This document shows, piece after piece, positions 58,319 through 64,000 of a DNA stretch of 64,000 bases. The notes under the pieces are model-generated. The model had not been told where the DNA came from. It ran no database searches and saw only the letters and a list, made by a program, of their open reading frames with translations. Origin of the DNA: Sparassis latifolia (taxonomy: Eukaryota > Basidiomycota > Agaricomycetes > Polyporales > Sparassidaceae); assembly GCA_018466975.1 (NCBI GenBank), contig CM031556.1:3162001-3226000 (forward strand). The letters run 5' to 3'. Position numbers and translations under genes: made by a program. Numbering within the stretch: the first letter of the stretch is position 1; every line of letters begins with the position of its first letter.

Positions 58319-59780
58319 CTAGTGAACCAACTGCTCCTTCCGCGCAAGTGCCGCTGCGGCCTTTCGCTGTCTCTTGTGCTGTCTCAATACAGACCGCCGC
58401 TGCCTCTCCTTCAACCTCCACGCCTGGTCATGCTCATCGACGTACTTCTGCCCGACGTTCACAAACTTCACACTTGGTCGACCGGGAACATCGACGACGT
58501 GCTCCTCAAATGTCGCAAAACGTATTGCTCTCTTAGCCGCTGCAGCTTCCCGAGCAGCATGCTCTTGCTCCAGAAGGCCAGGGAGAATAAGCTCCTAGAA
58601 AAAATATTTGAGTCAAGGTAACACCTCGGGAGGCTCGATATACACCTTGCCATCCACCGCAGGCTCCCAGAACAACCGCTGATACCGCTCACGCGCACTA
58701 TTGTTGCCTTCTGCTTCGAACATCGAGTCAGCCTCAGAGGCATTCTCACCCAATTCCGCAACACCCCGGTGGGGATTTACGCTTGTGTCCTTGGTGACAC
58801 CAAGAATCGTTTCCATACCCGCAAGGAAACCTGTTTGCAAAGGCTTATTCTGTGAAGGTGTGGATTAACAACGGCTACTTCGAAACACCACCAATTATCT
58901 TTCATGGGATTGAAAACGGTTGAACCATGGTCCGGGCGATACAAGGCGCAATCGACATCTTTATAATACGAAAATGATTTGTTCTCATCACAGAAATGTA
59001 TGATTTTCGATCAACGGACAACATTCAAACTCACCTCCTGCTCAACAACAACACGAAGAGCGAAAATATGTTAGAGATGACCGTGTTGGAGAAAGGTATG
59101 AGACTTGGGGTTTACCTAAAACAATGATCAGCATGCTGCACAACCGGATAGCCGAGCACATGTGACAGTTGTCAGAAAGCCATGCATGTATAGTTTTTAT
59201 AACCATGTAGGTGTCTTCAAGACTAATCGATTTAAACTCATCATAGAACACTGCCGCAGGGGATGGTCTCGAATAACGCGTATGACTAACCTTTTTCCAG
59301 TGTTCCTCTAAGCCTTTCAGTCTTAGAATGGCATCAACTCGCTTCATGCTAATACCATAACGCTCCGAAAGTACTCTGACATTGTACGTGTCGGGATTTG
59401 ACATGTACTCCCTGTACATGATCGTACGCAGATGATCGGATACAGGAGCGGGCGGTTTGAAAGAAGGATTCAACGGGAAGGGCTGCGAAGATGACGTGTA
59501 AGTGAAACCAATTCGCAAGAGAACAGAGGTGGACGAACTTAACTACTTCTCCACCTAGCCAGTTCCGTGGTCGATGGAAAGGGTCCTCGTATTTCTTTCC
59601 TTCAGTGCTCAGCCATTCGTCGTACTTCGGGTCCTCGGGAGCCTTCTTGGCGTCAGAGTCGTCTACCTCAGGTTCACCTTCATCTTGCGGCTTAAGTAAA
59701 GCAGCAGATGCCAAGCGACGGACTGCTACCCATGAGCGAGACGACTCTCGTAGGTAAAGGTTGCGCAAATGGGAGAGCAT
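58319..59780 (-). CDS. BOT1: Mitochondrial small-subunit ribosomal protein mS45 (Bot1)
   Basis: Mitoribosome component (yeast Mrps35, fission yeast Bot1). Exons (minus) 59780-59547, 59482-59291, 58849-58646, 58594-58319; 301 residues. The leader is basic and hydroxylated (MLSHLRNLYLRESSRSWVAVRRL). The Bot1 domain is clear: PRNWLGGE-PFPLNPSFKPPAPVSD, VRVLSERYGISMKRVDAILRLKGLE, KPLQTGFLAGME, FWEPAVDGK; then an Arg/Lys/Ala-rich helical tail. Intron 58850-59290 is 441 bp, several times the local norm, and may hide a small exon. For intron 58595-58645 I took a 51-bp form; an inner donor would leave only 30 bp. Converges on MFS copy B with 71 bp between stops. Confidence 0.87.
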
Positions 59781-59893
59781 TGCAGGTTCTCGTCATAAAA
59801 AAACTCGATTAGCTCAAATGCTCACGTGCTCATTTAGGGCAAGCTTGTTCACGCGAATCTCAACTTGAATGATTTTGCTTCCTCCCAGTGATC

Positions 59894-61338
59894 ATGTCGA
59901 TTTGCGCACCAGAAAGTCTTCCCGGTGCACTGTTCGATATCTTGAGAGGGTTTGCCTCATTATGTCCATCTTTCGCCATGCACTTTCCCTCAAATTCACC
60001 CTTCGCTGAAGTCCATGGTTTTTTCCTTGAATGCATTCTGCTTAACTTGCATCTTCGGAGGTACCCTCCTGCCAGACAATATCAGTATTCGTTCTGGAAA
60101 TGGGCAATACATCACTTGGAGGAACTTGTGGTTGGCGAGGCATGCAACTAATAGCTAGTCAGGACTGTAGCTAACGGGATTTTCCAAGGATGCTGAGATT
60201 GACCCACGAATCTATTCTCATCTCATATCTGTTATGCCACAATCTATACCGTATGTGCGTATTTCTCGGTGAGATATGTGTCTTGTTGACTCGCGTAAGA
60301 GGGAAAATAGGATTTCCTCCGCCCTCAGAGACCTACGCGACGTATTACTGGAAGTCGCAGGGAAGTCCCCACGGTGCGACGGCTCTTGATAGGGTGACCG
60401 TCCTGGAGTCTCGCACCGTGATTGAGAGCGGCACGACTGGTTTGAGGACATGGCTCGCGAGCTACGTTCTGGCTCACTATCTGATCTTACATCCAGGTAA
60501 TCGCCAACCTCACATGTTGTGTCTCCGTTCGAGACATGCTTGACAGTGATGTAGCGCTAGTACAGGGTAGACGAGTCCTTGAATTAGGCTCCGGTGCCGG
60601 CCTTCTTGGGTTGGTCATTGCTGCTCTGCAACAGCATCCTGGTCAACAAGAGCTTGCACCACCGTCTGCTCTGTGGCTTACTGACGTCAACAGTGCAGTA
60701 TTACAGAGATGCCAAGATAACACCAGACTTCCCTGCAGTAGGCATCTATGCAACTGTCTTTGTCTATCCGAGTTTCCTTCTGTTGCTGAGGATCGGCTCT
60801 AGATTCATCCTCGCGTCACCCAAATCTCAAGTGCCGACTGCTGGACTGGACAGATGCGGTTGATCCTCTTACCCGTCCTTCAGTGCAAACCTCACTGGCT
60901 GAAATGGATTTAGACGTTGTCGCTGGGGCTGATCTCGTTGGTCGTGTGAACTGTAGTCCCCTTCATCCTAATTGACAAGCAATGCAGGTTTATGACCCCC
61001 GTATCATTCCTGCGTTGCTCGAGATCCTCCATTTAGCCTTGGAATCCCGAAGGACCCCTCCGCCTGCGCCCCAAAGTCGCGCAGTTGCGTTCGTCGCTTT
61101 AACCGTCAGAAGCAAGGAGACTTTTGCCCGATTCTCGCGAGCAGCTGGTATGTGTGACCGCATTCAATTAAATGAGAATAGGGTAAATGATCTATCCGTA
61201 GGAGACATATTTCTAGTGGAAGAATTGGACAATGGTCTGAACGGGGCAGATGTGTTTTTACACGGGCCAGAGCTCGGTAACATGCAGCAAGTGAAGATAT
61301 TCGAAATGAAGCTGAGAAAGGATACAGATGCTTTATAG
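59894..61338 (+). CDS. EFM3: EFM3/FAM86-type protein-lysine methyltransferase
   Basis: Seven-beta-strand SAM methyltransferase; the family trimethylates a lysine of translation factor eEF2. Exons: 59894-60130 (or to 60139), 60189-60250, 60300-60496, 60534-60737, 60803-60936, 60988-61147, 61202-61338; about 376 residues. The FAM86 N-terminal region is present (RIYSHLISV, PPSETYATYYWKSQ, GTTGLRTWLAS). SAM motif I is VLELGSGAGLLGLV; the acidic post-motif ALWLTDVN, DNTRLPCN, and GADLVYDPRIIPALL follow. Start of exon 2 is uncertain: either a GTTGGC donor at 60131 or a GC donor at 60140 fits. Divergent from mS45. Confidence 0.88.
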
Positions 61339-61406
61339 GCTAAATGATACACGGACATCATCCTTAAAAAATGACATTCCGCAAGAATTCTCTTGCAGCA
61401 CCGCGA

Positions 61407-62770
61407 CTATCCTAGAACGCTCTGAGGCTTGATGCTGCCACAGAAGCGACAACTCCAGAACTGGTGTGGGTTGTCCGCCTCTCCGCACGCAAGGCAAGTC
61501 CAACCTTCCGGAGTAGCACGGTCCTCCGCAGGCGGACGGACCAAGAGGCATGCGGCACATTGAAGGTTCAACGCATCATTCACGAGGGTACAACGTGGAC
61601 AAGCCCATTCACCGTCGGAGGATGGGGGTATTGCAGGACGTGAGATCGCTGGGCCGTGGCGTGAGATCGACGCGGAAGGCGACGGTGGTGGTGTCCTGCT
61701 GCTGGAAGGCTTGCCAGAACGCATTGAGCGGACAGGTCGCCGCTTCGGAGTTCCGGTGGAACTCGAGTGTCCGCTGTGGTCGTCCGTCTGGCGCACAGTG
61801 ATAATGGGAGTACCTGCCGCAGACGGTTCCGAATCGCTGATAACGACCTCTGGCTCTGAGTCTGAATCCAGGGTGAGATCAATAACTTTGTCTTCGACGC
61901 TCTCCTTCGCCGCCTTCTCTGCCTCCCTTGCAGCGGTGGCCCCTGATGCGCAGGCCTTGTCGTCACGCATTCTCCTCTCGGCAGCCTAGAAGTTCAGTCA
62001 GGTCACAGATGGGAAGGGTGTAGTCCAGGGGAGCGAAACGCACCTCTGCAGCTAATTGGCGTGGTGATTTGCCGCTCCTAATTCCTCCCAGACGACCGCC
62101 GCCGCTCATCAGGAAGTTGAGACGCCTTCGCTTCTCCGCAGCTTCGAGAGCTCGTTGTCGAGCCAGGTGAGCCGGCAAGTTGTGAGAAACGTTGGTGCCA
62201 AGCCTCTGTCCCTTGGAGAAGAAGCCTTCCCCAGAATATTCGGAGCGCTTCAAGGCATCATATTCGTCCTCAAGTCCCGCCAGATATTTGTAGAATTCGT
62301 CATTGTGAGGACCATGCACATTGTGGGTGAGCTTCCAAAGCATTGAGAGACCGACACTTTCAAGCCAATTTCACTGCGTACTTCATGTAACATAACATGG
62401 ACGATGTCATCTTCTTCGAAGAAGGTGTCTGGAGCATGCGCAGGGCGAAGCCGCAGTAGGATCTTCTGGCCTCCGTTTATATCTATTTTCGCTGTGACTA
62501 TTCCCGAACCTCAGAAATGAAGACGCAACCTACTGAGACCTGATTATCGAGTAAGAATCCTCTGTCGGTGTTGTAAGGGAAATGAAAGGACTACGTACCC
62601 ACAAGGTTCGGGCTTTCAGGGAAGAACTCAGCGAGGACCGGCAATGTCCAGCCGTGTTTACGCATTATAGGCTTGACAAGTGATGCCACTCGCTGAAGCA
62701 GCGGAAGTGCCTGGTCGGCCTTTGGACGATCCTTTAGGTGCGTGAAAGACTTGACGAACACCTCAGGCAT
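61407..62770 (-). CDS. WSS1: WSS1/SPRTN-like DNA-protein crosslink protease
   Basis: WLM-domain metalloprotease that degrades proteins crosslinked to DNA, linked to SUMO and Cdc48. Exons (minus) 62770-62599, 62539-62534, 62491-62382, 62331-62044, 61985-61407; 384 residues. Catalytic H-E-L-T-H at about residues 95-99 is split by intron 62332-62381 and followed by NVHGPHNDEFYKYL. Downstream are a basic helix, acidic SUMO-interaction-like strings (VIDLTLDSDSEPEVVISDS), and two zinc ribbons of the RanBP2/NZF type (W-A-C-P-R-C-T-L-V-N and W-T-C-L-A-C-G, each with a second C-x2-C). The 6-nt exon (GTCTCA) is in frame; skipping it would still give a protein lacking two residues. Confidence 0.92.
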
Positions 62771-63158
62771 AGCGGGAGGTCGTAGTGGTCAACAGTGTAG
62801 TTAGAGTGCCATTAACGGGGAGGTCTGACTTATAGCCCGCCGCCGCGCCACGCGTCTGACGCGTCCTTGCCCGGAACCACCTCGAAAGCTCACTTTTAGT
62901 CACCAATTAATCCACGTTTCTTCATGCAACAGGTATGTATCATACACCACATCTCTACAGTCTACATTTACAACAGTACTTATGTATAATGAACAGAATA
63001 ATGATATGCGCAACATGATAATAATATGCGCCGAGAAGTGACTCTTCGGCGCATATCATTATCTTGTTCGTCGAACAGCTGGCTGTACAACAGTCGGCAG
63101 TGGAGATTGAACATAAAATAGTTATGGGGTGAAACCACCTGCAGGTGAATTGAAATGA
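62771..63158. other. Intergenic region with a hairpin
   Basis: 388 bp between the WSS1 start and the stop of the last gene. It contains the WSS1 promoter side and the inverted repeat at 63017-63063. No coding frame is supported. Confidence 0.5.
63017..63063. repeat. Inverted repeat forming an 18-bp stem
   Basis: Arms 63017-63034 and 63046-63063 pair at 17 of 18 positions around an 11-nt loop; the core ATATGCGCCGA is perfect. A partial direct copy of the left arm (AATGATATGCGC) lies just upstream at about 63000-63011. The hairpin is about 100 bp downstream of the final gene's stop, so it could act in its 3' UTR. Confidence 0.7.
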
Positions 63159-63983
63159 TCACGCTTGCGGCGCCTTCACGGCTTGATACACGGATATTCT
63201 GCGCACGTTCATCAACCGCTTGTCATCCTTCCTCGGAGAGTCGCCTGGAAGGTACGGCTGGCGCTCGAATATAGGTAAAGTCGCCAGGTTCGAGAATAAC
63301 CGCAGGAGCATCGGTTTCGGCGCTGGTGTATCGTCATCCTCTTCCATTCGTAAGCCGGGATAATCTGCGGGCCAATTGAACCTCTTACGTCTGAACCTGG
63401 ATGGGACGTTGTGAGTACGGACAAGGAAAAGCGCTTTCTTGCAGTAAACGTACTGGTCATAGTCCCACACCCGCTCGCTGAACTGCTCCTCGGATATCGT
63501 AGGATCACCGTTCTTGTCCCTCTGATCCAGAGCAAAGTTTGTCAGTGCATGCTTGCAACCCAATAACGTATTCATGTTTTTGCAGGCATGCATCTCCAGT
63601 TCGCAAGGGTCAAAAAGAATCACCGTTGGGGGTTCATACCGATCTATTCCACAGGTAGTGCGGTAGACAACCAATCCGGGTGGCTGATACGGAGGCCTGT
63701 TGCACGATGAGATGCTCTTCTTGCCGCTGAGGAGAAATCTGGCTGCCTTGGGAGCTATCGAACCGTCGGACAGGACTCGAGCGGCCTTAGAATTAACATC
63801 TTCGCCCACTAGAACTGTTTGCTCGGGAACAAAGAGTTCGAAGAAGTGCGACTTGTGTGCATTACCAAACAACCCGGTGAGAAGTCGGGGAATCAGCATG
63901 CCAGGTTTGCAGGAGATCTTATATTCGCGATCCAGCATATTCTCGAATAGGCCTTCAAGGCTGGTAGCAATGTCGACACTCAT
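63159..63983 (-). CDS. Unknown protein
   Basis: Single open frame of 274 residues starting at an ATG 17 bp from the window edge; I recognise no domain. The middle contains a C-G-I-D-R-Y-E-P-P-T-V-I-L-F-D-P-C block and several cysteines and aromatic residues (CKHALTNFALDQRDKNGD, WDYDQYVYCKKALFLVRTH). No signal peptide or transmembrane segment is evident. Because the start lies so near the window end, an upstream exon cannot be excluded. Confidence 0.65.
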   Translation of the reverse strand: MSVDIATSLEGLFENMLDREYKISCKPGMLIPRLLTGLFGNAHKSHFFELFVPEQTVLVGEDVNSKAARVLSDGSIAPKAARFLLSGKKSISSCNRPPYQPPGLVVYRTTCGIDRYEPPTVILFDPCELEMHACKNMNTLLGCKHALTNFALDQRDKNGDPTISEEQFSERVWDYDQYVYCKKALFLVRTHNVPSRFRRKRFNWPADYPGLRMEEDDDTPAPKPMLLRLFSNLATLPIFERQPYLPGDSPRKDDKRLMNVRRISVYQAVKAPQA

Positions 63984-64000
63984 TTCGTAGTTCGTTCGCG

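Noticed and set aside
1..62770. A DNA-repair gene cluster made of BRH2, RAD5 and WSS1
   Set aside because: They are tens of kilobases apart, on different strands and mixed with unrelated genes; co-location is probably chance.
1..64000. CRISPR arrays, insertion sequences, retroelements, phage or toxin modules
   Set aside because: None seen: no regularly spaced repeats, transposase or reverse-transcriptase motifs, or terminal repeat pairs beyond the small hairpin at 63017-63063.

Overview
This 64 kb window is nuclear DNA of a filamentous basidiomycete, most likely an Agaricomycete of the polypore type. The reasons are: dense genes on both strands broken by many 45-90 bp GT-AG introns; tRNA genes with short introns after position 37; a polyporopepsin-type secreted aspartic protease; and fungal families throughout (Zn2Cys6 factor, tandem-bromodomain RSC subunit, BRH2, PFA4, Dal5-like transporters). 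No transposon, rRNA, CRISPR array or prokaryotic operon was seen. Gene models below were spliced by eye; where a total length is given, the exons sum to a whole number of codons.

Layout. 1-5.4 kb: 3' part of a BRCA2/BRH2 recombination mediator (+), mitochondrial processing peptidase alpha (-), intron-containing tRNA-Cys (-), alkaline ceramidase (+). 5.8-15 kb: mitochondrial EF-Ts (-) divergent from NAF1 (+), a PEHE-like nuclear protein (+), an unknown protein (-) divergent from the DHHC palmitoyltransferase PFA4 (+). 15.3-29 kb: RSC4-like tandem bromodomain protein (-) divergent from a BTB protein (+); a 1.6-kilo-residue coiled-coil protein (-) divergent from a tomosyn/Lgl protein with a C-terminal R-SNARE (+). 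29-38.5 kb: NTF2-like protein (-), a 2.2 kb gene-free stretch, polyporopepsin (+), a conserved unknown protein (+), myosin regulatory light chain (-), and a decayed short-chain dehydrogenase pseudogene (-). 38.8-45.1 kb: FCP1 CTD phosphatase (+), BSP-family metallopeptidase (-), a bHLH factor (-) divergent from a small Zn2Cys6 protein (+), intron-containing tRNA-Leu (+). 45.5-64 kb: RAD5 (-) divergent from CCT7 (+), a tandem pair of Dal5-family MFS transporters (+ +), mitoribosomal mS45/Bot1 (-) divergent from the eEF2 lysine methyltransferase EFM3 (+), the WSS1 protease (-) and an unknown protein (-).

Most genes are unrelated housekeeping genes arranged as divergent pairs 110-280 bp apart. 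Three act in DNA damage tolerance or repair (BRH2, RAD5, WSS1), but they are dispersed and are not a cluster. The only clear local expansion is the transporter pair.

The most unusual signal is in gene structure. Several conserved motifs are assembled from micro-exons: consecutive 5-nt and 3-nt exons encode the D-E-M of the RAD5 Walker A region, with a 12-nt exon further on. There is a 4-nt exon in the ceramidase, 17-nt and 15-nt exons in PFA4, a 7-nt exon kept in both transporter copies, and an in-frame 6-nt exon in WSS1. Three or more GC-AG introns are also present. These are predictions from protein conservation and need transcript data.
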